NCBI GenBank assembly: GCA_002914805.1
Contig: JXTB01000104.1
Coordinates: forward strand, 688,970 to 752,969
DNA length: 64,000 nt
Direction of reading: 5' to 3'
DNA from: Parasponia andersonii
Lineage: Eukaryota > Streptophyta > Magnoliopsida > Rosales > Cannabaceae
Shown here one piece after another: positions 1 through 11,336 of the stretch. The translations under genes and the position numbers were made by a program. Under the pieces are notes generated by a model, which searched no databases, had not been told where the DNA came from, and saw nothing but the letters and a program-made list of their open reading frames with translations. Positions within the stretch are counted from its first letter, which is position 1. Each line of letters starts with the position of its first letter.

Positions 1-382
1 AATCTTGATAATTTGTTGTATGTAATTGTACGTTTACTTATGTACAAGAAATCCACTTTGTGCTTAATGGAATTGCATTTAGCATATTTGCAACCTTGTC
101 TACAGTATTTTCTGTTCTGTTTTAGTAACCCATCAACAAATAAGATGTGATTTGCTTGGAGTATTGGTCTCACCCTGTTTGACATTCTACCTCTCTATGT
201 AGTGTATGTTGGTTATATCAAGCAGCACCCATATCTAATATCTTTTTTGTTTTTAGATCTATGTATAGTTGAATATGTTATATTAAAAATTTAATCTTTT
301 GTGGCTTTCTTCTTGGAAATTGCCTTTTCTTTAATGAGTTTTGTCCTGTGGTTTTAAGACATTGTTGTTCCTCTTCTTCCAG
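1..382 (+). other. Intron of the UBP16-like gene
   Basis: This stretch precedes the first recognisable exon and ends in a pyrimidine-rich acceptor with AG at 381-382. I see no coding segment in it; the exon carrying the start of the Cys box must lie before the window. Confidence 0.7.
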
Positions 383-3041
383 CTGTTATGCAAATGCTGT
401 GCTTCAGTGCTTGGCATTTACTCCTCCACTGACTGCTTATTTTCTTCAAGGGCTCCATTCTAAAGCTTGTATGTCTACATTCATGAATTCTATGTCTTCC
501 CTTTACCAGTTTATGTTGAGCTGGTTTCATTGTCTCTTTTGTCATTAACTTTCATCTTCTTTGTTTCAGGTATAAAAAAAGAATGGTGTTTCACATGTGA
601 GTTTCAAAGTTTGATTTTGAAAGCAAAGGAGGAAAAATCTCCACTGTCTCCTATTGGAATACTGTCCAAACTTAGAAATATTGGAAGTCAACTTGGTAAT
701 GGGAGGGAAGAAGATGCACATGAGTTTCTAAGGTAGATTCATTACTAATTTAAAATCCACATCAATTCGATGGAGAAATCATGGTGTAATGTATCTTTAT
801 TAACATGTTTTCTGAGTTCGATTAATGTGATGACCTGACAGGTATGTGATTGACACCATGCAATCTGTTTGCCTTGCGGAACCTGGAATAAGTGCATCAA
901 GCCCTTTGGAAGAAGAAACAACTCTGATAGGCCTTACATTTGGAGGCTACCTTCGATCAAAGGTAAGAGATGTTGTAGGGATCTCATTTTTGAATTTTAT
1001 AAAATGAATCATTTTGACAATTTGCTTTTTGAGTGTATTTCTTAGAGTATTGGTAATTGTCTTTGAAATTGTTAGCCTTGGGAAAAAAAAAATTGTACAG
1101 GGGTGATAGCTATAAATTGAATTGTGTGGTTCACAGATAAAATGCATGAAGTGCAAAGGCAAGTCTGAGAGGCAGGAGGGTATGATGGACCTTACAGTTG
1201 AGATTGAAGGGGATATAGGAACTCTGGAAGAGGCTCTTAAAAAATTTACTAGTACCGAGACTTTAGATGGTGAAAACAAGTACCAATGTGGCAGGTTAGT
1301 TGGATTATTTTATTGGATACTACTTGATAGGGTATTGTTGCTATTAGGTGAAGGTATCTGAATCTTTTTTCATTGGATACTCTTTTAGTGATATATGGTT
1401 TAGTTTGCTAAATTTTGGGGATTCTTTCAAGAAGTGCAACTTTTTTCCTCGTCTCTTTTGACATGGTCCCTTGTTGATCCTCTATCATTATCAGATGCAA
1501 ATCTTATGAGAAGGCCAAAAAGAAGTTGACAATATTGGAGGCTCCCAATGTCCTCACAATTGCTTTAAAGCGATTCCAGGTAATCTACTAATTTAAAATC
1601 ACTTGTTATCATCTACTTATTTAGATTCTTACTTTTGATTTCTTTGCCTGCAGTCAGGAAAATTTGGGAAGCTTAATAAGCCAATTCAGTTTCCAGAGAT
1701 CCTGAACTTGGCCCCATTTATGAGTGGCACAAGTGATAAATTGGCTATTTATAGGCTATATGGAGTGGTCGTTCACTTGGACGTAATGAATGCTGCATTT
1801 TCTGGTCACTATGTATGCTATGTTAAAAATGCTCAAAACAGATGGTTCAAGGTTGATGATAGCACAGTATGTTCTCAAAACCTTTTGGCCATTCCTTTTA
1901 CATTTTCCCAGTTCACTTTGTTTCTTTAATCAAGTTTTGGAAATATTCCTACTGTGTACCATGAACGTAATTGTACTCAGAGCGTCTAATCATTTGAGTC
2001 ATTTGAACGTGCTTAATCGTACTCATCTGTTCTGGAAATTAGGAAACCAACTAGGTATCTTTTAGACGAATGAGCATGAGAAATTTAGTTGGAAAACTGA
2101 ATCTAATGTTTTAGCCCCTTTGAGTTTTCTGGTCTTGATGTGTTTTCTACCTTATTTGTCACATTGACCTAAGTCATACTATTATTTTGGCGTTTGACCA
2201 TTGTCTTGTGTATGATTGAGTAGGTAACAAGCGTGGAACTTGAAAAAGTCTTGAGCAAAGGAGCATACATGCTTCTTTATGCGAGGTGATGACTCTTTGG
2301 AGTACAATTGTTTTGAGATTTTTATGTTCTTAAGTTTCGAATGTGAGACTAATATAATTACTTTGTAGGTGCTCACCAAGGGCCCCAAGATTGATAAGGA
2401 ATAAAATAGTATCTCCTGATCTCAAAACTAGAGCTATGCCTTCATGGATTGGTGGAAAGACCACCACATCGAAGTTAAAATCCACTGCCAATCCTAGTGT
2501 TGCCCAATTCTTATCCAGTTCAAAGCCTCTAGAAGGTTCTGCCAATTATGATTCGTTTTATTCAAAGTTACATCGGTTGCAAAGGATTTTAGAGGAGGAT
2601 TCATCAAGCGACAACTCTTCCCTCATTAGCAATAACTCCGATGAAGGTTCCTGCAGTACGGACAGTACGCGTGACTCAACTAGCACAGATGACTTCTCTG
2701 ATTACATATTTGGTGACTCAGGACGAGGTTGGAATAGCCCTTGGAGGAATTCTTCTGATTCTGACACTTCTTCGTCGTCCTCTTCATCTCCCTTGTACTC
2801 AAAGCATTCACGTTTTTCCGATTTGGACCATTATGATTCAGTTGCCCCTGAAACCGATGGACTTCAAAGTCATTGGGATGGGCCAAGTAGGAATTCTGAC
2901 ACCAGTAGACAATTTAGAAAAGTAGAGAGCAGTAGTAGGCCTAAAACTGACTTTGAGAAAGTAGGATTTGACTCTTTAAACGATGTAAAATATGAAGTTT
3001 CATGTTGGAGATCAACCATGGAAAGAACAACGAACATTTGA
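383..3041 (+). CDS. UBP16: Ubiquitin carboxyl-terminal hydrolase, UBP16-like (5' partial)
   Basis: This is a C19-family ubiquitin-specific protease, which cleaves ubiquitin from proteins through a Cys-His-Asp/Asn triad. Exons with consensus splice sites and continuous phase: 383-468, 570-732, 842-962, 1137-1294, 1495-1579, 1654-1866, 2224-2285, 2369-3041 (519 visible residues). The first exon opens inside the Cys box (SCYANAVLQCL; the catalytic Cys codon is 384-386). The REEDAHEFLR motif follows, then zinc-ribbon CxxC pairs (KCMKCKGK and YQCGRCKSYE), and the His box FSGHYVCYVKN with WFKVDDSTV in exon 6. The C-terminal tail of about 220 residues is Ser/Asp-rich and looks disordered. Order and spacing fit the plant UBP15-19 subfamily, whose MYND zinc finger would be encoded upstream. 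The exact member is my reading by similarity; UBP17-19 are alternatives. The next kilobase downstream has no gene. Confidence 0.93.
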
Positions 3042-4448
3042 TTATAATATTTAGGTACAGAGCGGGAAATAAGAAATTTTGAGGGAACGTATACCCTTTT
3101 GTTGTTTTATTCCGTAGAAATTAAAATCCTAACTATAAGTGATCAACAGAATTTTGAGTTAGTCTTTCCAACTGGGCACAAAATTTGTGTTAGTCTTGTT
3201 AGGTGATCACAAAAAATGTATTAAACCCCTTATATATTGCCTAGATTATCCAAAAATCATTTTCCTATCGATGGGATTGTAAGCAAGACGTAGTAAAGGT
3301 AACGGTTGTACAATTGTTAATTTATTAGGGTAAAAATTAGGGATATTTTGACGTGTTTTGGCCATCTCACATGTATTTAGTGCGCCAAGCTGCACATGGT
3401 ATTTATATTTATTTTCAAACCACGTAATCTGAAGTAGTTAAAAGAAAAAACTGAATTAAGCTTTACTTACATTTTCTCTATGGTTAGTTTCTGCGGTACG
3501 AGAACTCGGGGTCTTGAATTTGGACTTGGATTAGATGTTGTTCATAAGAATTCATAGGGAATTGAACGAAACTAAGATTTATTTTATTTATTTATTTTGG
3601 GTAGAAGCAGCTCTATTTGGGTCTAGTCATAAAAAATTATGATTTAGAGATCGTCATAACTTTTAAATAACGAGTATTTTGTGACTATTGGTCATAAAAA
3701 TTATGTCCATTCTTTTCCCTTCACAAAATTCATAACTAATCCTAAAAAGTCATTTTGGCCCAAATTATTTTTACCTTCCAAATCACAAATTTGTTGTAAT
3801 TACAGTACACTTAACCTATTTTTTTTTCTTTTTTCTTTTTGGCTAAAAGTAAACTTGTAAGTTATAAAAAGTAGTTACGAGGAAGAATTTGATTGGAACT
3901 AAGAAAGTTCCACCAAAATAAGAATTACATTTTTCAAATCCAAAAATTTCTATATTATTTGTTTGAAATATTTTCTCTTTCTTTTTTTTTTTCCCTTAGG
4001 TTGATGTTATTGGTTGTATATATAAAACAATAAATAAAAAATGATATTAATCATGAATGTTTTTTTCTTTTTCTTTTTAAATATATATATATAAATATAA
4101 GAGCGAGTGCAAAAAGATTTTTATTTTTTTTTTCCAATCTCCGTTGATAAAGAAATTAAGATTGACTGTTAAGTTTCAATTAAACAGTTATAAATAAATA
4201 CGTTGGAATATTAAATGATAACATTTATTTTTTTCAACTAATAGAATTAAATCTAACGGTTAATATTGATCTTTGGTTATACTAAAAATTCTCTATTGTA
4301 ATAGTGCCTATGAGTGTGTACATACGAGGGGATATACATGAAAAGAAATTGAAGTCCAATAATGTTTTTGTAAGAAAATATAATATATTAAAGATAAAAA
4401 GAATATATAAGGGCAGAAATAGATGAAAAAACAGATAAAGAGATGGAG
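3042..4448. other. Intergenic: UBP 3' flank, no gene seen
   Basis: AT-rich sequence after the UBP stop codon. The first 200-300 bases presumably hold its 3' UTR. Homopolymer T runs occur, but I see no coding segment or clear repeat boundaries. Confidence 0.5.
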
Positions 4449-4457
4449 TATAGAAAT

Positions 4458-4598
4458 TGGTAATTTGCAGGAAAAATTCCCAATTAGTAGTTCCTTTGGT
4501 ATTTAGGTTTCTAATCTTTAAATTTTAGCATTTAAATACAAACCTATATTAAAAGTGTTGCAGCCGTTAGTCACGTGTCTAGTCCATCCGATTATTCG

Positions 4599-4637
<39 letters not shown>

Positions 4638-5023
4638 AAAATAAAAAATAAATGGAAAATAGTGATCAGCGAATTGAAAGAAAATCCATATCAATCCACT
4701 AAATTTCTTTATGACAAAAAACCTAGGTTAGAGAATATGATTCTCTTATTCAAATTCGAAATCTAACCGCCAGTTAAATTGATTGAGCTTTATCTCACTT
4801 GGGTTTTATCTTAAAAGGAAAACGGATTTATTTGGCATTTGGGTTTCTTTTTTTCGGATGAGTTTTATTCATTTTTTTTCTAAAATTTCGTGCAGATGCT
4901 TTTTTTAACAGCATAATTGAATGGCATAGATAGAGGGACTAATGGCTGCAACACTTTTGATAGATTGGGGACATAAATTGCCAAAATTCCTAAAGATTTG
5001 GAGATTTTTCCTGAAAATTACCC
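4458..5023. mobile_element. MULE-type MITE with 9-bp target site duplication
   Basis: A 566-bp non-autonomous element. It begins TGGTAATTTGCAGGAAAAAT, and the reverse complement of its right end reads GGGTAATTTTCAGGAAAAAT (18/20 identical). Similarity of the arms continues inward to the shared block around AAAAGTGTTGCAGCC (4551-4566, inverted near 4946-4960). It is flanked by an exact direct repeat TATAGAAAT at 4449-4457 and 5024-5032. A 9-bp duplication is the hallmark of the Mutator superfamily. The interior is AT-rich, carries a TA microsatellite and has no coding capacity. Confidence 0.85.
4601..4634. repeat. (TA)n microsatellite
   Basis: About 17 uninterrupted TA units inside the MITE. 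Confidence 0.95.
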
Positions 5024-5032
5024 TATAGAAAT

Positions 5033-5246
5033 GTATCATTGGATTATTTTTTGCTCTCCTTGTAATCGGTTAGAAATAAGAATATGCACACCCAACATTT
5101 ACATAATATAATTTGACGTATTGATGTGAAAGTTTAGAGGAAATAAAAGACAAGTAGTATTAAACTATTTACGTAATCCATCATTTACTTAAATAATACG
5201 CTCTTGAAATTTCATGACACACATTATGTTTGGTGTGTCAGAATTT
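5033..5246. other. Spacer between MITE and copia element
   Basis: AT-rich flank of the copia element; nothing recognised. Confidence 0.5.
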
Positions 5247-5697
5247 TGGTTTTTTAGTTTTTGTAATTGTTTTATACTTTGTCCCACGTTGTTTGTGTAT
5301 GAATATTTGGGATCTACAATTAGCTACAAATAAAGTCTTCTGCAATTGATTTTTAATCATCCCAAAATTAGTTTCTTTATTAGTGAGGATCTTTATTTCT
5401 AAGGACCTCTATAGTTTTGTTTTTACCCTTTTCCCATTTATTTCTGGGTTTTTGCATTATAGTCCAGATTTTGTATTTCCTCTTTTTGAAGTTAGTGAAA
5501 TAGTCAGCAACATCCCGAGAACGTAGGTAATTTTCCGAACCTTGCTAAATTTTGTGTTCTCCTTTATTTTTACATTTAGAATTTTCTCCACATTTTCTGC
5601 TTTTATTAATTTCAATAGCTAGTTGGTAGTTTATATTTAATATTGCCTTAGTATTAAATATAAGCATTTGGAGTAGTTGTGCTTCTGCTGCACAACA
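5247..5697 (+). repeat. Copia 5' LTR
   Basis: It starts TGGTTTTTTAG and ends GCACAACA. It aligns along its length with 9842-10284, with many substitutions and small indels. The TATA-like site at 5324-5333 reads CTACAAATAA, against CTATAAATAA in the 3' copy. Confidence 0.88.
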
Positions 5698-5699
5698 AG

Positions 5700-5711
5700 T
5701 GGTATTAGAGC
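5700..5711 (+). other. Primer-binding site (tRNA-iMet type)
   Basis: TGGTATTAGAGC, two bases after the 5' LTR, differs by one base from the usual plant copia site TGGTATCAGAGC, complementary to the 3' end of initiator tRNA-Met. The downstream segment ACAGGTTCGCCCTAGGC recurs imperfectly at about 5745-5762, a small local duplication. Confidence 0.85.
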
Positions 5712-5788
5712 GACAGGTTCGCCCTAGGCTTTGTTACAAGTGGTAACAGGTTCGCCCTAGGCTTTGTTTTGTAGCTATATTAGCAGAA

Positions 5789-8700
5789 ATGTCAGAATAT
5801 TCGTCAACGCTGGCAAAGACGAAAACAATGACTAGTGTAAAAATCGATGCAGAGAAATTTGATGGTCGAAATAACTTCGGCTTGTGGCAGTGCGAGGTAT
5901 TGGATGGTTTATGTCAATAAAATCAGGATATTACTATGGAGGAGATGAAACCGGAGAAGATGGATGATAAAGAATGGGAGAGGATCAATCGTCAAACTTG
6001 TGGTACGATCCGCTCATGTCTTTGTAGAGAACATAAGTTGTGGTACGATCCGCTCATATCTTTGTAGAGAACATAAGTATCCATTCATGAGGGAGACTTC
6101 TGCAAGTAAGCTGTGGAAGGCTCTCGAGAACAAGTGCATGAAGAAGAGTAATGAGAACCAGCAATACTCGAAGAAGAGACTTTTCTGCTTCCAGTTGAAA
6201 CCTGGTATGACTATCGATGACCACATTAATACTTTCAATTAGTTAATTGCATATTTGTTGAATTTAGATGAAACTTTCAAAGATGAGGATAAAACAATGT
6301 TATTGATTGGATCCTTTCCTGATGAGTTAGATCATCTCTATATTATGTTGCTTCATTGGAAGGAAAAATTATCCTTCGATGAAGTGAGTACTGCATTGTA
6401 TAATCATGAGATTTGGAAGAAAGATCAGAAGGAGAATAGGGACATGCCAGTAGAAGCGCTTACAGCCAGAGGACGTAGTCAAAGCTGTAAGCAAGAGAAA
6501 AGGAGTAGATCTCATTCGAAGGGAAGACCTGATAAGGATGAATGTATCTTTTGTTATGAAAAAGGGCATTAGAAGAAAGATTGTCCGAAGTTATAGAATA
6601 AAGGCAAGGGCAAAGCTACTTCTGATGCATATGTAGCTGAAGTTGAAGATGATGAGTCAGATTTTGCTCTAGTTAGTCAACCGATGATGTCTCAGTGTGA
6701 CAAGTAGATTTTAGATTTGGGTTGCACTTACCATACGTGTTCTCACAAGGAGTGGTTCTTCAACTTTGAAGAACTAAATAGTGGAGTTGTTTACATGGGA
6801 AATGATGAATCATATAAAACAGGTGGAGTAGGTTCAATTCGATTGAAAAATCATGATGGATCGACTAGAGTTTTGATAGATATTCGGTATGTACTGAAAT
6901 TGAAGAAGAATCTCATCTCCTTAAGAGCTTTAGAATCCAAAGGCTTCGCTATGACTATACGAGATGGAATTCTAAAAGTCACTTCAGGCTCTTTGGTGGT
7001 GATGAAAGGTACAAGAAGAAATAACTTGTGTTACTACAATGGTAGTACAGTTATTGGATCAGTTGCTGCGGTTTCTGAAGATGATAAAGCTTTATAAATT
7101 ACCAGGTTCTGGCATATGCATTTGGGACATATAGGAGAAAAAGCTTTCTTTAGTTTGGTGAAGCAAGACTTACTGAAAGGAGCGAAGCCCTGCAAGTTTG
7201 ACTTTTGTAAATATTGTATTCTGGGAAAACAGACAAGAGTGAAGTTCGGCACAGCAATTCACAAAACTGAGGGTATTCTGGATCATATTCATTCAGATGT
7301 ATGAGGATCTACCAAGACAGCTTCTTTGGGAGGTATGCACTGTTTTGTTACTATTGTCGACGACTTTTCCAGAAGAGTTTGGTTGTATGTAATGAAGAAT
7401 AAGGATGACGTGCTTGAAGTTTTCCTTAAATGGAAAAAGATGATTGAGACTCAGACGGATAGAAAGATCAAATGACTTCGATCAGACAATGGTGAAGAAT
7501 ATATGAGTGATCCATTTTTGGGAATTTACTAGTCTGAAGGTATTGTGCGTAACTTTATAATCAGAAATCATCACAACAGAATAGGATGGTAGAACGCATG
7601 AATCAGACGTTGCTAGAGAAGGTTCGATATATGTTGTTCAATGCTAGGTTGGGGAAAGTTTTTGGACTGAGGCAATAACGTATGCGTGTCATCTCATTAA
7701 TCATTTACCATCGACTGCAATTGGAGGCAAAACTCCTCTTGAGGTATGGTCTGGAAAACCTGCTAGTGATTATGATTCTTTACATGTCTTTGGTTCCACT
7801 GCCTATTATCATGTGAAAGAATCCAAGTTAGATTCGAGAGCCAATAAAGTATTATTTATGGGCATTAGCTCAGGTGTAAAGGGATACCAACTTTGGTGTC
7901 TAAGTTCGAGGAAGATTTTATTTAGCAGGAATATTACTTTTGATGAGTCTACCATGTTGAAGAAAGTAACAGAAGATCAAGAGAAGACCATTAGTATTCT
8001 GCAGCAGGTGGAGCCTGGTCAGCAGCAGGTAGAGTTTGAGAAAATGACAACAATAGTTCCAAATAATATTGTTACAAATAGTGGTGATACTCCGTTAGTA
8101 GAGGAGGACACTGAAGATGAAGAAGAGGTTCCGACCTAAGAGCCTCAACAGCAAGAAGAATCAATTGCACATAATAAGCCAAGATGTGAAATTTGTAAAC
8201 CTTCTCGATTTGTTGATATGGTGGCCTATGCACTTCCTATTGTAGATGATGATATTTCTTCCACGTACAAAGATGCATTCAAAAGTTCAGAAAATGAACA
8301 GTGGAAGAAAGTAATGGAGGAAGATATACAGTCTCTTTGGAAGAATGAAACTTGGGAGCTAGCTCAACTACCGAAGAATAAGAAAGCAATTAGATGCAAA
8401 TGGGTATATACAAAGAAAGAAAGATTTCCTGATAAGAATGATGTTCACTTCAAGGCAAGATTGGTAGCGAAAAACTACGCTCAGTTGGAGGGAATTGATT
8501 ATAATGAAGTATTTTCTCTAGTCGTTAAACATTCCTCTATTAGAATTTTGTTAGCCTTGGTAGCACAGTTAGATCTTGAACTAGCTTAATTGGATGTGAA
8601 AACCGCGTTTCTACACTGTGATTTGGAAGAGGAAATCTATATGTCTCAGCCAGAAGGATTCAAGGTTGCTAAAAAAGAAAATTGGGTTTGTAAACTGAAA

Positions 8701-9775
8701 AGATCACTTTATGGCCTGAAACAATCATCAAAGCACTGGTACAAGCAATTTGATCAGTTTATGATGGGTCAGAAGTACACAAGAAGCGAGTTTGATAGTT
8801 GTGTATATTTTCGCAGGCTACAAGGTAGGTCTTTCATTTATCTACTTTTGTATGCTGATGTTATGTTGATAGCTTCGAGGAGTCAAGAAAAAATTAAGAA
8901 GTTGAAGACTCAGTTGAATTAAAAGTTTGAGATAAAGGATCTCGGTGAAGCAAAGAAGATTCTCGGTATAGAGATTAGCAAAGATAGAGGGAGAGGCAAG
9001 ATTAATTTGACTCAGAAGCAATATCTAAAAAAAGTATTATAGCATTTCGGTATGACTGAACAATCAAAACCTGTTAGTACACCGCTTGCTCCTCATTTCA
9101 AGCTTAGTACGTCTTTGTCCCCGAGTACAGATACAGAACAAGAGTACATGTCACAAGTTTCGTATTCAAATGTGGTTGGTAGCTTGATGTATGCGATGGT
9201 ATATACGAGACCCGATATTTCACATGCAGTTGGAGTTGTGAGCAGGTTTATGCATGAAATGGATTCTACGGTACTTATTGAAGACTGTAAATGTTGGTTT
9301 GGTTTTTGAGAAAGATGATAGACTTGGTCAGTGTACGGTTGGTTATGTTGATTCTAATTATGCTGGTGATTTGGATAAACATCGATCAATTACTGAATAT
9401 GTATTCACATTTACAAGAGCACCAATCAGTTGGAAGTCTACTTTACAGTCTACAGTTGCTTTGTCTACTACAGAGGTTGTGAAGGAAGCTATTTGGTTAC
9501 AAAGAATATTAGAAGAGCTAGGAGTTATTCAGGAGTATGTCTGTATTTATTCTGATAGTCAGAGTGCCATTCACTTTGCGAAGAATCCAGTATACCATGT
9601 ATGTACGAAGCATATTGATGTCCGACATCACTTTATGCGAGAGTTTACTAATGAAGGAAAGATACTGTTTCAGAAGATTGAGACTGCTAAGAATCTTGCG
9701 GATATGGTGACTAAGGTGGTGACATCGATCAAGTTCAATCATTGTTTGGACTTGATCAACATCCTGCAAGTTTGA
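5789..9775 (+). pseudogene. Copia gag-pol polyprotein pseudogene
   Basis: Remains of a polyprotein spread over several frames from ATG 5789. Gag comes first (FDG...FGLWQ near 5855). A CX2CX4HX4C knuckle follows at 6543-6584, with a stop just after its His. The protease motif reads DLGCTYH (6714-6734) where DSGCTxH is usual, with a stop replacing the preceding Trp. Integrase shows its HHCC region (HMHLGH to CKYC, 7114-7218), HSDV near 7293, RSDNGEEY near 7479 and ERMNQTL near 7591. Reverse transcriptase runs about 8398-8920; its catalytic box reads YADVM (8851-8865) instead of YVDDM, losing an aspartate. RNase H and the C-terminus end at 9775. At least ten in-frame stops or frameshifts make it non-functional. 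Confidence 0.93.
6001..6080 (+). repeat. 40-bp tandem duplication in copia gag
   Basis: 6001-6040 is repeated at 6041-6080 with two differences. Because 40 is not a multiple of three, it shifts the gag frame. One copy alone reads smoothly into the downstream gag sequence RETSASKLW. Confidence 0.95.
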
Positions 9776-9827
9776 TGGCACCTTTCGGCGCATAAAGTGA
9801 CGTTGCTGTAATGGATAGATGATACAG

Positions 9828-9841
9828 GAATTGGGGAAATT
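9828..9841 (+). other. Polypurine tract of copia element
   Basis: GGAATTGGGGAAAT, directly before the 3' LTR start, is the expected plus-strand primer tract. Confidence 0.7.
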
Positions 9842-10284
9842 TGGGTATTATTAGCTTTTGTAATTGTTTTATACTTTGTCCTACATCGCTTGTGTATGAA
9901 TATTTAGGATCTACAGTTGGCTATAAATAAAACCTTCTGCAATTGATTTTTAATCATCTCAAAATTAGTTTCCCTATTGGTGAGGACCTTTATTCCTAAA
10001 GATCTCCATAATTTTATTTTTACCATTTTTCCCATTTGTTTCTGGGTTTTTGCATTATAATCTAGATTTTATATTTCATCTTTTTGAAGTTAATAAAGTG
10101 GTCAACAATATCCCGAGAACGTAGGTAATTTGCCAAACTTCGCTAAATTTTGTGTTCTCCTTTATTTTTACATTTAATATTTTATACTTTTGTTAATTTC
10201 AATAGCTAGTTAGTAGTTTATATTTAATATTATCTTAGTATAAAATAGAAACATTTGGAATAATTGTGCTTCCACTGTACAACA
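9842..10284 (+). repeat. Copia 3' LTR
   Basis: Homologous to 5247-5697; starts TGGGTATTATTAG and ends TGTACAACA. It keeps a good TATA box (CTATAAATAA, 9921-9930). Confidence 0.88.
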
Positions 10285-11313
10285 TAGTGTACGAAGTTAT
10301 TTCAAATCATCATATGTATATATGTCAATAATTTTACTTATGAATTTCTTTCCCCCCAACGAATAGTTGATTATTGTTTCAATTAGTCTTGTAACATATT
10401 TGTGGATCTTCAATCATTTACAATAAACTTTGATATATTTAACTTATATAACCAAAAATTATAAAGTCACTTTTATTTTTTGAGATAAAAAATATGTCAT
10501 TATAAAAAAAATTGTCTTTATAATATTAGAAGACAAAATTCTTCTAATAAATAAACTAATATATTCGTAAGCGAATTTTTTAGTTACTTTTAATTTTATT
10601 TATTTAAAAACTGCCGCACTCTAAGTTAAAAATAACTTACAATAAAATTCAATTTGCGTCTACTGTTATTTTTTCAGAGGGTGTGGGGGTGAGTCTATAT
10701 ATATAATAAAGATCTTGTAAAAGTGATCTTGAGCAACTACCGTTCAATCAAGATAGTCCAATAGTCGTGAAAGAAGGCCTATAGTCTTGGCTTATTCATG
10801 CTCGTTTAACGATCAAATAATGCACAATCCCAAATCAAATACAGAAGATTCACCACTAATCCTTCGTATGGAAGCGAAAGGATTCTTTATTATAACAAAC
10901 TTCTATCATTTCTAATGACTCAAAAATTGAACTCTCAAAGCCCAAAGCCTACTAATTGAATGGTCAGTGGTGCCATAGTACTCACAAACGTACTCCTGGA
11001 AGGCCATGCAGCAAATGTTGTTTCTTAGGTTTCGGCACAAATTGAAGTGCTGAGTATATATATATATATAAATATATGGTTGCTAATCCAATAGCTATTT
11101 TTTTTCTTTACCTATGGGTAGCTATTTTTTTTTTAACCAACGGTGATCCAATGATTATAATGAATTACACGAAAAGACGTGTATTATTAATGCTCTTTCT
11201 CTCTCCTACTTTTTACAATAAAAAAATATCCATGCTAAATTTTTATTGGCCAAATTGATACCTATGCATAGGTAAAAAAAAAAAAAATACCTACTAGATT
11301 GGTGCCCTTTATT

Positions 11314-11336
11314 TATATATATATATATATATATAT
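11314..11336. repeat. (TA)n microsatellite
   Basis: Uninterrupted TA dinucleotides. Confidence 0.9.

Larger units (their letters stand above)
5247..10284 (+). mobile_element. Degenerate Ty1/copia LTR retrotransposon (Tork/Tnt1-like)
   Basis: A structurally complete but coding-dead copia element. Similar LTRs lie at both ends (5247-5697 and 9842-10284). A primer-binding site follows the 5' LTR and a purine tract precedes the 3' LTR. Between them gag, protease, integrase, reverse transcriptase and RNase H remnants occur in copia order (integrase before RT). The gag start resembles Tork/Tnt1-type elements, so the lineage call is tentative. I find no convincing 5-bp target duplication at the ends inferred. 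Many stops, a 40-bp duplication and LTR divergence point to an old insertion. Confidence 0.92.

Noticed and set aside
1122..1361. Open frame with its own ATG within the UBP gene
   Set aside because: It is exon 4 read through into an intron; the splice donor at 1295 and conserved continuation at 1495 show it is not separate.
5700..5711. tRNA-like TGGTATTAGAGC
   Set aside because: It is a retrotransposon primer-binding site beside an LTR, not a tRNA gene; I found no tRNA or rRNA gene in the window.
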